Positions 43,188-51,597 of a stretch of DNA of 64,000 nt are shown here, piece by piece (the stretch's first letter is position 1; each line of letters begins with the position of its first letter). Origin of the DNA: Streptacidiphilus jeojiensis (GTDB lineage: Bacteria; Actinomycetota; Actinomycetes; Streptomycetales; Streptomycetaceae). Location: assembly GCF_042510965.1 (NCBI RefSeq), contig NZ_JBEUKS010000005.1, forward strand, positions 248,001 to 312,000, read 5' to 3'. The notes beneath the pieces were generated by a model, which saw nothing but the letters and a program-made list of their open reading frames with translations, had not been told where the DNA came from and made no database searches. Made by a program: the position numbers and the translations under genes.

Positions 43188-45160
43188 CGCCCGGCACCGC
43201 CGCTCGGCTCCGCGGCCGCCAGCTGGTAGCCGGCCGCCTGGGTTCGGAACAGCTCCGCGTAGGCGCCGCCGCTGCGCATCAGCGCGTCGTGGTCGCCCTG
43301 TTCGATGATCCGGCCGCCGCGCAGCACCACGATGCGGTCGGCCTGCCGCACCGAGGAGAGCCGGTGCGAGATCAGCAGGCTGGTGCGCCGTGCGCGCAGC
43401 TCCACCAGCCGCGCGTGCACCTGCTGTTCGGCCTCGGCGTCCAGACCGGACGAGGGTTCGTCGAGGATCAGCAGGTCCGCGTCGCGCCGCAGCAGCGCAC
43501 GGGCGAGGGCGATCCGCTGCCACTGACCCCCGGACAGGGCCACCCCGGTTCGCCCGACGTCGGGCCCGGCCCCGGGGTGCGCGGCGGGCCGTCCTTCGGG
43601 CCGGTCCTGCCGGCGTGCGGCGGTGGACGTCGCCGCGAAGGTGCGGCTGAGCATGGTGCCGTAGCCGTCCGGGAGGCCGGCGACCAGGGTGTCCACTCCG
43701 GCGGCGGCCGCGGCCGCGCGCACCCGGGCGCCGCCGTCGGTGTCCGGCCGCTCGGCCCCCGGGAGCGTGGAGACCTCACCGACGGCGATGTTCTCGGCGA
43801 CGGTCAGCGCATAGGTCGTGTAGTCCTGGAACAGCACACCGATACGGCGCCGCAGCGCCGCCGGGTCCAGCTCCCTGAGGTCGACGCCGTCCCAGGTGAT
43901 GCTGCCGAGCTGTGGGTCGTACAGCCGGCACAGCAGTTTCACCAGGGTCGACTTGCCCGCGCCGTTCAGTCCCACCAGCGCGACCGATCCCTCGGCCGGC
44001 AGCGACAGGGTCACTCCGCGGAGCACCCACTCCTGGTCCGGGTGGTAGCGGAACCAGACGTCCCGCAGCTGGATGCCGGTGTGCAGCGGCCCCGGCAGGC
44101 CCCCGGCCGTGGACGGCTCCGGTGCCGGTCCCGGCACCGGCCGCGCGCCGACGACCGCGTCGTAGTGGCCGTACAGGGCCAGCGCCGGACCGACCCCGCC
44201 GATCTGGGACACCAGTCCGGCGAGCGCGCCCTGCACCCCGGCCAGCGCCGCCATCAGCAGCACCAGGTCCCCCACCGGCTCCCGGCCCTGACCGACCCGG
44301 GCCGCGGTGACCAGCAGGGCCGCCGCCGAGACGGCCCCGGTGAGCAGGGCCAGCAGCGAGTCCACCCGCAGGGTGGCCCGGTCGACCGTCCGCTCCTGCT
44401 GCTGGGACCGGGTCAGTTCGCTGACCATCCGACCCCGGAACAGCGGCCCCAGGCCGAACAGCCGGATCTCCGCGGCGGCGCGCGGGTCGAGCATCAGCGA
44501 GCTGTAGAAGACCTGGCGCCGCAGCTGCGGGCTGACCTGCGACTGCACCTGGACCCGGCGCTCCGACAGCCGGGCCTGGGCTACCACCGCCGGCACCGCC
44601 GAGGCCAGCACCAGCGCGGCGGACAGCGGTGAGACGGGCAGCAGCGCCACCAGGAATCCCACGAAGGTCACCGCCGACTGGGCGCCGCCGATGAACTGCT
44701 GGGCCAGCAGCGCGTTCCCGCCGGTCGCCGCCTGCTGCGCCAGCCTGAGCCGGTCCTGGAAGCCCGGATCCTCCAGCTCGGCGACCCCGACCGGGGCCAC
44801 CACGGCTCCGAACAGCCGCCCCAGGGCGTGCTGCGCGGTGCGCCGCCCCAGCTCCCGGTCGGCGTAGACGCCGAGGTACTGGGCCGTGGCCGCGGCGGCG
44901 CCGAACAGGCACAGGGCAATCAAGGGAACTTCTGCTGCCGACACTTGATGTTCCGTCAGTCGGTCGATCGCCTGCCTGGTCAGCCAGGCGACCGCGACCG
45001 GCGCCGCGCCGACGGCCAGGGCCGCCAGCACCCGTGCCGCCAGTGCCACGGGTGCCGCCCGGGCCAGTTCGGCGGAGGCCTTCGGAAGCAGTCGCACCAG
45101 GCGGGGCCGCCGGCCTGCCGTTCCCGCACGCCGATCGGCCCCGTTCCTCCGAGCGGACAC
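43184..45160 (-). CDS. ABC transporter, fused membrane and ATPase domains
   Basis: 658 aa. Six-span type I exporter membrane domain (about residues 20-340) and an ATPase with Walker A GLNGAGKST, signature LSGGQWQRIALARALLRR, Walker B DLLILDEPSSGLDAEAE and H-loop LISHRLSS. A ~45-residue Arg/Pro/Gly insert precedes the signature motif. No N-terminal C39 peptidase domain, so leader removal would need a separate protease, consistent with the signal peptidase in the cluster. Co-translated with the SARP gene. Confidence 0.9.
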   Translation of the reverse strand: MSARRNGADRRAGTAGRRPRLVRLLPKASAELARAAPVALAARVLAALAVGAAPVAVAWLTRQAIDRLTEHQVSAAEVPLIALCLFGAAAATAQYLGVYADRELGRRTAQHALGRLFGAVVAPVGVAELEDPGFQDRLRLAQQAATGGNALLAQQFIGGAQSAVTFVGFLVALLPVSPLSAALVLASAVPAVVAQARLSERRVQVQSQVSPQLRRQVFYSSLMLDPRAAAEIRLFGLGPLFRGRMVSELTRSQQQERTVDRATLRVDSLLALLTGAVSAAALLVTAARVGQGREPVGDLVLLMAALAGVQGALAGLVSQIGGVGPALALYGHYDAVVGARPVPGPAPEPSTAGGLPGPLHTGIQLRDVWFRYHPDQEWVLRGVTLSLPAEGSVALVGLNGAGKSTLVKLLCRLYDPQLGSITWDGVDLRELDPAALRRRIGVLFQDYTTYALTVAENIAVGEVSTLPGAERPDTDGGARVRAAAAAAGVDTLVAGLPDGYGTMLSRTFAATSTAARRQDRPEGRPAAHPGAGPDVGRTGVALSGGQWQRIALARALLRRDADLLILDEPSSGLDAEAEQQVHARLVELRARRTSLLISHRLSSVRQADRIVVLRGGRIIEQGDHDALMRSGGAYAELFRTQAAGYQLAAAEPSGGAGR

Positions 45161-45229
45161 AGCACTCCCCCGCCTCTCCAGCCTCTCACCCCGTCGCGCC
45201 CCTCGGCCGTACCATCCCCGAGCATCCGA

Positions 45230-45241
45230 GAGAGCGCTCTC
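45230..45241 (-). promoter_or_regulatory. LacI-type palindrome upstream of the ABC transporter gene
   Basis: GAGAGCGCTCTC, 70 bases before the transporter start codon on the minus strand; identical to the site before the permease gene. Confidence 0.55.
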
Positions 45242-45376
45242 CGGCCGACCCGAGCATCACTCAGGTACAGACCGCTGTCAATCGCTTGGGCAACAATCAC
45301 ACCTGCGGCGGGGCCGGGGCCGTACCCAACTGCAGCACTGAATACCTGGTCTGACGCCTGTTCAGCGGACGTGCGA

Positions 45377-45421
45377 ACGCGGTTCCGGCACCGGGTCGAA
45401 GGCCCGGTGCCGGAACCGCGT
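45377..45421 (-). terminator. Strong hairpin terminator of the beta-helix glycanase gene
   Basis: Perfect stem of 18-19 bp (arm CGCGGTTCCGGCACCGGG) with a 7-nt loop, 16 bases beyond the stop of the minus-strand gene ending at 45437. Confidence 0.85.
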
Positions 45422-45436
45422 CGCGGGGTGCTGCTA

Positions 45437-48202
45437 CTACTGGTTCCAGACCTGGAACTCGGAGACCTGGCCGGCCGGCCAGCCGGTGTTGGCGGTGATG
45501 TTGGCCCGCAGGTAGCGCTGCGAGGTGGCCGGGAAGGTGATGGTGACGGTGTTGTTGGCGGACGGGGTGAAGGTGTAGGTCGCCGACGCCTTCACCGTGG
45601 TGAAGGTGGTCCCGTCGGTCGAGCCGAGCAGGGACAGCGTCTGGTCGCGTGCGCCCCAGCCCGCGGGCAGTTGCAGCACCACCCGGCTCACCGACTGGGA
45701 CGATCCCAGGTCCACCTGCAGCCACTGCGGGAACGCGTTGTTGGCGCTCTCCCAGTACGAGGCCTGGTTGCCGTCGGTCGCGTTGGACGAGGCGTAGACG
45801 TCGTTGTGCGACGACTCGGCGGTCGGCCGGCCCGCGGCGAGGTTGGTGGCCACGGCCTGCCCGGTGGCGAACTGCAGGCTGTTGAGGTTCCAGCCGCCGT
45901 TGTCCTGATTGACCGTCAGCACCTGCTGTCCGGCCGGCAGCGTCACCTGGGTGCTGACGGTGGCCCAGTTCTGCCACCCGCCCGTCGCCGGCAGGCTGAC
46001 GCCGCCGCTGAGGTTGGCCCCCGAGGCGTCGGAGATGTGCAGGGCTCCGGTGACCGCGCTGGGCGCGGCGATCCTCAGGTTGACCGTGTAGGTGCCTGCG
46101 GTGGCGACGTTGACGGTGTAGCGGAACCACTGGCCGCCCGAGGTCCAGCCGAGGTCGTAGCCGCCGCCGGTGTCGGAGGTGGTCTCCAGGTCGACGCCGT
46201 CCCCGCGGTAGGCGTTGCCGGTGCCGTTGACGGACGACACGTTGTATCCGAGGCCCTGGCCGCCGGTGTCGTAGTTCTCCGCCTGGACCGTGCCCGGGAC
46301 GGCGGCGGCGGTGCCGCCGTACGGCCCCTCGACGGTGCCGCCGCCGTTCCAGCTGTTGCCGCTCGCGGTCGCGGTGAAGCCGGAGGAGTTGTTGACGAAC
46401 GGCACCATCCCCGAGCCGAGACCGGTGACGGTGTTGCCGGTGATGGTGGCCGATCCGGTGGGTGCGGGGTAGAACGGCGGCGCGATGACGACGCCGTTGC
46501 GCCAGGGCGCGGTGACCGTGTTGTTCTGCAGCAGCGTGTTGGTCGAGGTGGAGAAGCCGATCCCGTCGTAGAGGGCGTTGATCACAGTGTTGTTGGTGGC
46601 CGTCACATGGTCGACGGTGCCGACGTTCTGTCCGTCGCCGCCGTTGCCGATCTGCAGCGCCGGCTGGCCCTGGCTGTAGCCGTTGCCGCCGGAGCGGACG
46701 ATGGTGTTGCCGTTGACGGTGGCGGTGAGCAGATCGCTGCCGTTGACGCCGAAGCGTCCGGCGCCCAGGCCGATGTAGCGGGCGGTGTCGGCGATGTAGT
46801 TGTTCTCGACGTCCTGGTTGCTGCCGCCGTAGATGCCGATGCCCTTGCCGCCCCAGGGTGCGATGACGGTGTTGTGGGTCATGGTGATGTGCGACATCGC
46901 GGTGTAGTAGGTCTTGTTGCCGCTGGAATCGGTGTTGTAGTTCACCGAGTTGATGGCCATGCCGTCGTCACCGGTGCCGCGGACGAAGTTGTTGGTCGCG
47001 GTGAGGTTGTTGCCGACGGAGTTGTTCAGCGACACGTTGTTGAGGTTGATGCCGTCCGCCCACACCGCGGTGACGCGGCTGTTCTGCACCGTTCCGCCGG
47101 TGCCGGACGCCCAGAAGCCGGATTCGACGTGCTGGCTCCAGATGCTGTCGGCGACCCAGTTGGTCCCGGAGGTGTCCATGGCGCCGCCACCGCCGTCGAC
47201 CATCTCGCGGCTGGTGGAGTCGGAGTCGAGGTGGAAGTCGTGGACGTCGCAGGAGGTCAGCTCGAAGGTGGCGGCCAGCGGCGTGCTGTTGGGCAGCGGC
47301 ACGTCACGGTAGATGGTGCTGTACCACATGCCCGCGCCGGCGATGGTGATGCCCTGCGCCTTCAGCCCGGTGGTGCCCTTGAGGTAGAAGGTGCCGGCCG
47401 GGATCCACAGGATCTTGCCCTGGGACTCGGCCTGGTTGATGCAGTTCTGGATGGCGGCGGTGCTGTCGACGGCCGCGCTGTCCGCGGCCCCGTTGGTCGG
47501 GTTGTTGTCGGCCACCGCGCCGCAGCTGGTGATGGAGATGGAGTTGGCCGGCTGGGTCGCCGGCGCCGGCGGGTTCTCCACGTCCATGACGTCGATGTAG
47601 TAGAACGCTGCGGTGTTGGCGGCGTCCTTCTTCAACGTGATGGTGCTGCCGGGGGCGATCGCGGCGCCGGTGACGAAGGTGTGCGACTCGTCGAAGAACT
47701 CCCGCGGGTCGCCGTCGGCCGGGTTCTGGTCGCTGCCGTTGTAGTTGGTCCCCTCGTAGAACCAGCTCTGCCGGGAGTTGAGGTTCAGCGCCTGCCGGAA
47801 CACGCCGTCGACGTAGAGGTCGAGGGTCGCCGTGGTACCGCCGCCGGTGGACGAGTCGGGGATGCTCTCGCGGAGGTTGAGCGCGGTGATGGGCGCGCCG
47901 GTGGTGTTGGTCCACTGCACGGCCTGACCGGTGTTGGTCAGCTGCACATAGGCGTGTCCGGAGGCCTCCACCGCCGGACTCGAGTACTGCGTCGTCGGCG
48001 CGGAGGTCAGCGACACGGCGGTGGCTCCGCCGCTGAGCGTCCCCGCCTCGGCCTCAAGGCTGGTGAACGGGACCGTCGCCCCGGCGCCGGTGGCCGCCGC
48101 GGCCGGCGTCGCCGCGACCGGGACCAGCAGCGGGCCCGCCAGTAAGGCCGTGACGGCCAGTCCGATCCAGGCGCGCGGGGCAGTGCTGGGCAGGAGTCTC
48201 AT
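45437..48202 (-). CDS. Secreted multidomain beta-helix glycanase (GH87 alpha-1,3-glucanase-like)
   Basis: 921 aa from the ATG at 48202, giving a signal peptide (WIGLAVTALLAGPLLVPVAATPAAAA). Order: CBM35-like domain (~35-190), right-handed parallel beta-helix (~195-590) with ADGINL and the acidic pair in GTGDDGMAIN, CBM6-like domain (VQAENYDTGGQGLGYN...), C-terminal F5/8 discoidin domain (TDGNQASYWESANN...WLQVDLG). This modular plan and the Asp pair suggest GH87 (mycodextranase/alpha-1,3-glucanase); other beta-helix glycanases remain possible. Confidence 0.72.
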   Translation of the reverse strand: MRLLPSTAPRAWIGLAVTALLAGPLLVPVAATPAAAATGAGATVPFTSLEAEAGTLSGGATAVSLTSAPTTQYSSPAVEASGHAYVQLTNTGQAVQWTNTTGAPITALNLRESIPDSSTGGGTTATLDLYVDGVFRQALNLNSRQSWFYEGTNYNGSDQNPADGDPREFFDESHTFVTGAAIAPGSTITLKKDAANTAAFYYIDVMDVENPPAPATQPANSISITSCGAVADNNPTNGAADSAAVDSTAAIQNCINQAESQGKILWIPAGTFYLKGTTGLKAQGITIAGAGMWYSTIYRDVPLPNSTPLAATFELTSCDVHDFHLDSDSTSREMVDGGGGAMDTSGTNWVADSIWSQHVESGFWASGTGGTVQNSRVTAVWADGINLNNVSLNNSVGNNLTATNNFVRGTGDDGMAINSVNYNTDSSGNKTYYTAMSHITMTHNTVIAPWGGKGIGIYGGSNQDVENNYIADTARYIGLGAGRFGVNGSDLLTATVNGNTIVRSGGNGYSQGQPALQIGNGGDGQNVGTVDHVTATNNTVINALYDGIGFSTSTNTLLQNNTVTAPWRNGVVIAPPFYPAPTGSATITGNTVTGLGSGMVPFVNNSSGFTATASGNSWNGGGTVEGPYGGTAAAVPGTVQAENYDTGGQGLGYNVSSVNGTGNAYRGDGVDLETTSDTGGGYDLGWTSGGQWFRYTVNVATAGTYTVNLRIAAPSAVTGALHISDASGANLSGGVSLPATGGWQNWATVSTQVTLPAGQQVLTVNQDNGGWNLNSLQFATGQAVATNLAAGRPTAESSHNDVYASSNATDGNQASYWESANNAFPQWLQVDLGSSQSVSRVVLQLPAGWGARDQTLSLLGSTDGTTFTTVKASATYTFTPSANNTVTITFPATSQRYLRANITANTGWPAGQVSEFQVWNQ

Positions 48203-48376
48203 CGGGTCCCTCCCTGGGATCTGGCATGCACAGAGAAAGGCACTGTGCCGCAGGGAACGTAACCGTGTCGACATCCATCCGCAATGGTTTGATACATCTC
48301 TGCAAAAATTCAACTTCACTGCGGATTGCGACCACTACCCGACCCCGGGGTCGGACCAGGAGCGGGGAACTCCGGT

Positions 48377-48392
48377 ATGACGATTTCGTCAT
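48377..48392 (+). promoter_or_regulatory. Palindromic operator before the Uma2 gene
   Basis: Perfect inverted repeat ATGACGA-TT-TCGTCAT, 13 bases before the ATG of the Uma2 gene. Likely bound by the HTH protein encoded downstream. Confidence 0.5.
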
Positions 48393-48405
48393 GTACGGTT
48401 GACTC

Positions 48406-48990
48406 ATGACCGCCGCCACGAAGCAGGAGATCTACCGACACCTGCGCGCGTTCGCTGCACACTTCACGCCGCCGGCGCCGTTCAGCCCCCGTGTCGAGAT
48501 CAGCGACGGTCAGATCATCATGATGATGAGTCCGGCCGGCCGCCACGACCTCGCCGCACTGCGCATCGAGCGTCAGCTCCAACCGCAGCTCCCCCCGGGG
48601 ATCGTCGCCACCACCTCCGGTGACATCGAAGAAGCCGCCCTGGGCCAGCTGCGCCGTCCTGACGTGCTGGTACTTCCGGAGGCGGCCATGGACACGGATG
48701 ACGCCATCAGTCCCCGTGCGCTGCTGGCGGCAGTCGAGATCGTGTCGCCGTCGAATCCGGAGAACGACTACGAGAGCAAGCTGCGCCACTATCCCCAGCT
48801 GGGCATCCCGCACTATTTGATCGTCGACCCTCGCGACGGCACCTGCGTCCACTACTGGGCCATCACCACCAGGAGCGGCACCGCTGCCTACGACGCCCGT
48901 GTGCCCTATGTCTTCGGTGACAAGATCACCATCAGGGAGTGGGTCATCGACACCGGCGAGCTGCCGCGCTACGACCAGGACCCGCAGTGA
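48406..48990 (+). CDS. Uma2/DUF820-family PD-(D/E)XK endonuclease-like protein
   Basis: 194 aa. Nuclease-fold acidic residues and lysine pattern typical of Uma2: RRPDVLVLPEAAM, LLAAVEIVSPSNPENDYESKLRHYPQLGIPHYLIVDPRDG (E-V-S-P-S and K of the PD-(D/E)XK core). Uma2 genes are abundant in actinobacteria and cyanobacteria and of uncertain role. It overlaps an HTH regulator gene by GTGA, so the two form one operon. Confidence 0.88.
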   Translation: MTAATKQEIYRHLRAFAAHFTPPAPFSPRVEISDGQIIMMMSPAGRHDLAALRIERQLQPQLPPGIVATTSGDIEEAALGQLRRPDVLVLPEAAMDTDDAISPRALLAAVEIVSPSNPENDYESKLRHYPQLGIPHYLIVDPRDGTCVHYWAITTRSGTAAYDARVPYVFGDKITIREWVIDTGELPRYDQDPQ

Positions 48991-49187
48991 CGGCCGCCGA
49001 GCTGATCCGTAACAGACGCACCGCATTGGGCCTGTCACAGGCGGAGTTGGCCGCGCGAGCCGGCACCGGCCAGGCCTTCGTCTCCCGGGTGGAATCCGGC
49101 AGGACCACCCCCACCCTGCCCGTACTACAGCGCCTGGCCGCCGCACTGGACTGCGATGTGGTTCTGAACCTCGAACCGCACCGCTGA
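48987..49187 (+). CDS. XRE-family HTH protein
   Basis: 66 aa from a GTG overlapping the Uma2 stop. The whole protein is one Cro/CI-type helix-turn-helix: LIRNRRTALGLSQAELAARAGTGQAFVSRVESGRTTPTLPVLQRLAAAL. Probably represses its own operon through the palindrome at 48377-48392. The pairing recalls toxin-antitoxin layouts with the antitoxin second. Confidence 0.88.
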   Translation: MTAAELIRNRRTALGLSQAELAARAGTGQAFVSRVESGRTTPTLPVLQRLAAALDCDVVLNLEPHR

Positions 49188-49198
49188 AGGATCTGCGG

Positions 49199-50404
49199 TC
49201 ACCGCTCGCCCGGTGGGAATCCGATGCGCAGCACGGCTGCCGCTGCGGCGGCGGCGAGGACCACGGCGGCGGCCAGCAGGAGGGCCTGGTGGTAGCCGTG
49301 GTGGAGGAGGGGGGTGACGGCGACGGGGCCCAGGATCTGGCCGACGGAGTAGCCGGCGGTGAGCAGGGCGACCGAGCGCGGGAACCGCAGCTGCGCTCCG
49401 GTGGCCAGCGCGAGGGTGCTGATGCCGATGAAGGTCCCACCGAACAGGGTCGCCGAGACCAGGGCGGCGGCGATCCCACCGACCAGGGCGGGCAGGGCGA
49501 TGCCGACCGCCTGCACCAGCAGCGCGGCCAGCAGCAGGTCGGGACGGGACCATCGGCGTCCCAGCCGGGCCCAGAGCGCCGCGGACGGCACCGCGGCCAG
49601 TCCCACCAGCACCCAGGCGCCGCTGCCGATCCAGCCCGGCGAGGACTGCCCGATCGCCGCGACCAGGAAGGTGCCGGCGATGATGTAGCCGATGCCCTCC
49701 AGCGTGTACGAGGCCAGCAGCCAGCCGAACCAGCGGTGGGCCCGCGGCTGTTCCCCGTGGTCGGCCGCGTCGCCGACGGGCGCCGGGCGCAACGTCCAGG
49801 CCGCGGCGGACAGCGCCGCCGCCAGTGCGGCCGCGGCCCACCAGGCTGCACGCCAGTCGGCCGCCTGACGCAGCACCAGGACCAGCAGGCCGGACAGCGC
49901 GATCCCAGCGCCGACACCGCCCAGGCCCCATCCGGGCAGCTGCGGCGGGTACTCACGCAGATGGTTGAGCAGCGAGCTGACCGCGATCACGAAGACCAGT
50001 GCGCTCGCGACACCGGCGAGCAGCCGCAGCACCGCCCAGACCGGTACGGCGTGGCTCAACGGCATCGCGGCCAGCGACCCGGTCAGCACCACCAGGGAAC
50101 CGCGCAGCGCCGTGCGGGAGCGCACGGCCGCCGGGACCAGGATCCCCACCAGCGCACCCGCCAGGTAGCCGACGTAGTTGGCGGTGGCCAGGTTCGCGCC
50201 GGCCGAGGCGCTCAGCCCGGCCTGAGCGTGCATCAGCGGCAGGATCGGGGTGTAGACGAAGCGGCCGACGCCCATGGCGGCCGCCAGCGCGGCGGCGGCC
50301 CGCAGGACATCGGCCCACGGGGACCCGGCACCACCCCCGGGCCGTGCGGACGAACGGCGGCGCCCCTCGGCGGCCACGGCGGCGCCCGGGGTTGCGGAGC
50401 TCAT
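49199..50404 (-). CDS. YbfB/YjiJ-like MFS transporter
   Basis: 401 aa, 12 predicted spans. The YbfB/YjiJ signature GVGRFVYTPILPLMHAQAGLS and GANLATANYVGYLAGALVG lies at the N-terminus, with YTLEGIGYIIAGTFLV in the middle. Substrate unknown. Upstream on the same strand (44 bases) is the muconolactone-isomerase-like gene. Confidence 0.88.
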   Translation of the reverse strand: MSSATPGAAVAAEGRRRSSARPGGGAGSPWADVLRAAAALAAAMGVGRFVYTPILPLMHAQAGLSASAGANLATANYVGYLAGALVGILVPAAVRSRTALRGSLVVLTGSLAAMPLSHAVPVWAVLRLLAGVASALVFVIAVSSLLNHLREYPPQLPGWGLGGVGAGIALSGLLVLVLRQAADWRAAWWAAAALAAALSAAAWTLRPAPVGDAADHGEQPRAHRWFGWLLASYTLEGIGYIIAGTFLVAAIGQSSPGWIGSGAWVLVGLAAVPSAALWARLGRRWSRPDLLLAALLVQAVGIALPALVGGIAAALVSATLFGGTFIGISTLALATGAQLRFPRSVALLTAGYSVGQILGPVAVTPLLHHGYHQALLLAAAVVLAAAAAAAVLRIGFPPGER

Positions 50405-50447
50405 GACGGGGTCCTCGCTCGTGGTCGGTGGACGCGGTGAGGATTGC

Positions 50448-50750
50448 TCAGGCGCCGGCTCCGGTCCAGCCCGGGTCGTTGGGGTGCGACTCCAGCGGTG
50501 TGATCACGGCGGTCATCCACGGTCGCAGCGGGAGGCTGCCGAGCACCTTCTCGTTCAGCTCGGCCTCGTCGGCGGCCCGCCAGATGCCGAGGCTGCGCAG
50601 TTCACCGACCGGACGCCACAGCCGCCCCAGGTTCCCGGCGGCGGCGAGTTCCCTGGCCCGGACGGCTTCGGCCGCGCGACGACGGTCCACCTCGGCCTGC
50701 TCGGTTCCCTCGGGGACGGTGGTGGTCAGCTCGACCAGGAACTCCCGCAT
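50448..50750 (-). CDS. Muconolactone delta-isomerase-like protein
   Basis: 100 aa with GAGAGGG before the ATG. The ferredoxin-like fold of MIase: MREFLVELTTTVPEGT, then LGRLWRPVGELRSLGIWRAADEAELNEKVLGSLPLRPWMTAVITPLESHPND. Classical MIase isomerises muconolactone in catechol breakdown. Without other beta-ketoadipate genes, an accessory or different substrate role is likely. First gene of an operon with the MFS transporter. Confidence 0.83.
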   Translation of the reverse strand: MREFLVELTTTVPEGTEQAEVDRRRAAEAVRARELAAAGNLGRLWRPVGELRSLGIWRAADEAELNEKVLGSLPLRPWMTAVITPLESHPNDPGWTGAGA

Positions 50751-50878
50751 GGCCCTCTCCCTGTCTGCCGTGGCGCCCGCTGCCGGGTGCCGTTGACTCC
50801 ACCCTGACTCACCGCGGTCGGTGGCGCCACGACCGGCTTCCTCCCTGCTGGTAGGCCAAGCCTCCCAGACAGGGTGAG

Positions 50879-50912
50879 GACACTATGTCTTGACAGCGAC
50901 ACTATGTATAGC
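50879..50912. promoter_or_regulatory. Repeated operator-like elements before the DUF2218 gene
   Basis: GACACTATGT occurs twice (50879-50888 and 50898-50907), 19 bp apart, with TTGACA between them (50890-50895) and CTATGTATAG, an imperfectly centred palindrome, at 50902-50911. The AT-rich cluster stands out in its GC-rich surroundings and sits between divergent genes. Confidence 0.5.
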
Positions 50913-50976
50913 AAAACTGGCGGCGCGGCGCCTCGAAACCCTCGGCACCGCGATTCCACGACCCGGGAGGCCCCCC

Positions 50977-51390
50977 GTGCACCACCCCCGCTCGCACACC
51001 CCCGACCCCGCCCCGGCCGACCCTGCGCCCGCCGACCCTGCACCCGCCGACAACGGCCGCTGGCAGGGACCGGTCAGCGCCCACGCCCGCGTCCCGACCG
51101 AGCGCGGCGAGCGGTACGGCAAGCAGCTGTGCGGTCACGCCGCCTGGAAGGCGTCCCGGGCCCAGTGGACCCCGCCCGACGGAGTGATCGAGTTCCCCGG
51201 CTCCACCGGCGTCTGCCGCATCACCGCGGAGCCCGACTGCCTGCTGCTGGCCGTCGACGCCGCCACCCCCGCCGACCTCGTCAGGCTGCAGCAGATCGTC
51301 GGGGGCAACATCGAGCGCTTCGGTGCACGTGAGGACCTCACCGTGACCTGGACCGACGGACCGGGCCACGGTGCGACCAACGGTGGGTGA
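50977..51390 (+). CDS. DUF2218-domain protein
   Basis: 137 aa from a GTG at 50977 with GGGAGG 6 bases upstream; an upstream ATG at 50890 lies in the regulatory repeats and is less likely. A Pro-Ala-Asp triplet repeat (PADPAPADPAPAD) precedes the domain: SAHARVPTERGERYGKQLCGHAAWKA ... LLLAVDAATPADLVRLQQIVGGNIERFGAREDLTVTW. DUF2218 proteins are small and often next to metal or siderophore genes; function unknown. Confidence 0.82.
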   Translation: MHHPRSHTPDPAPADPAPADPAPADNGRWQGPVSAHARVPTERGERYGKQLCGHAAWKASRAQWTPPDGVIEFPGSTGVCRITAEPDCLLLAVDAATPADLVRLQQIVGGNIERFGAREDLTVTWTDGPGHGATNGG

Positions 51391-51420
51391 TTGCGTTCAA
51401 GAGTTTTATTTAAGGTTGAG

Positions 51421-51448
51421 TTGAGAGCGCTTTCAAGCGCGGGATATT
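51421..51448 (+). promoter_or_regulatory. Promoter and LacI/CebR-like operator of the GH64 gene
   Basis: TTGAGA (51421-51426), 16-bp spacer and GATATT (51443-51448). The near-palindrome TTGAGAGCGCTTTCAA (51421-51436) covers the -35 and spacer, resembling the GAGCGCTC-centred operators of sugar-responsive LacI repressors. Confidence 0.55.
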
Positions 51449-51597
51449 GACGATGCGTGAAGTGACGGCAAGAGTGTGCATGACACGCCAACCGGGGTTC
51501 CGTTTCCGGCGACCGGTCCACGTGCTGACTCAACCGACCACCCGTCACGACCGCCTGCGACCCCCACGCCTGGCTGTCCGGCCCCCAGGAGCAAGAC

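Noticed and set aside
43184..45160. Bacteriocin-type peptidase-containing exporter (PCAT)
   Set aside because: The ABC protein starts directly with the membrane domain; there is no N-terminal C39 cysteine peptidase.
44828..48145. A 1105-codon plus-strand ORF opposite the ABC transporter and beta-helix glycanase genes
   Set aside because: Composition is Val/Gly/Asp/Arg-rich with no domain, typical of the antisense frame of GC-rich genes; the minus-strand frames show clear protein families.
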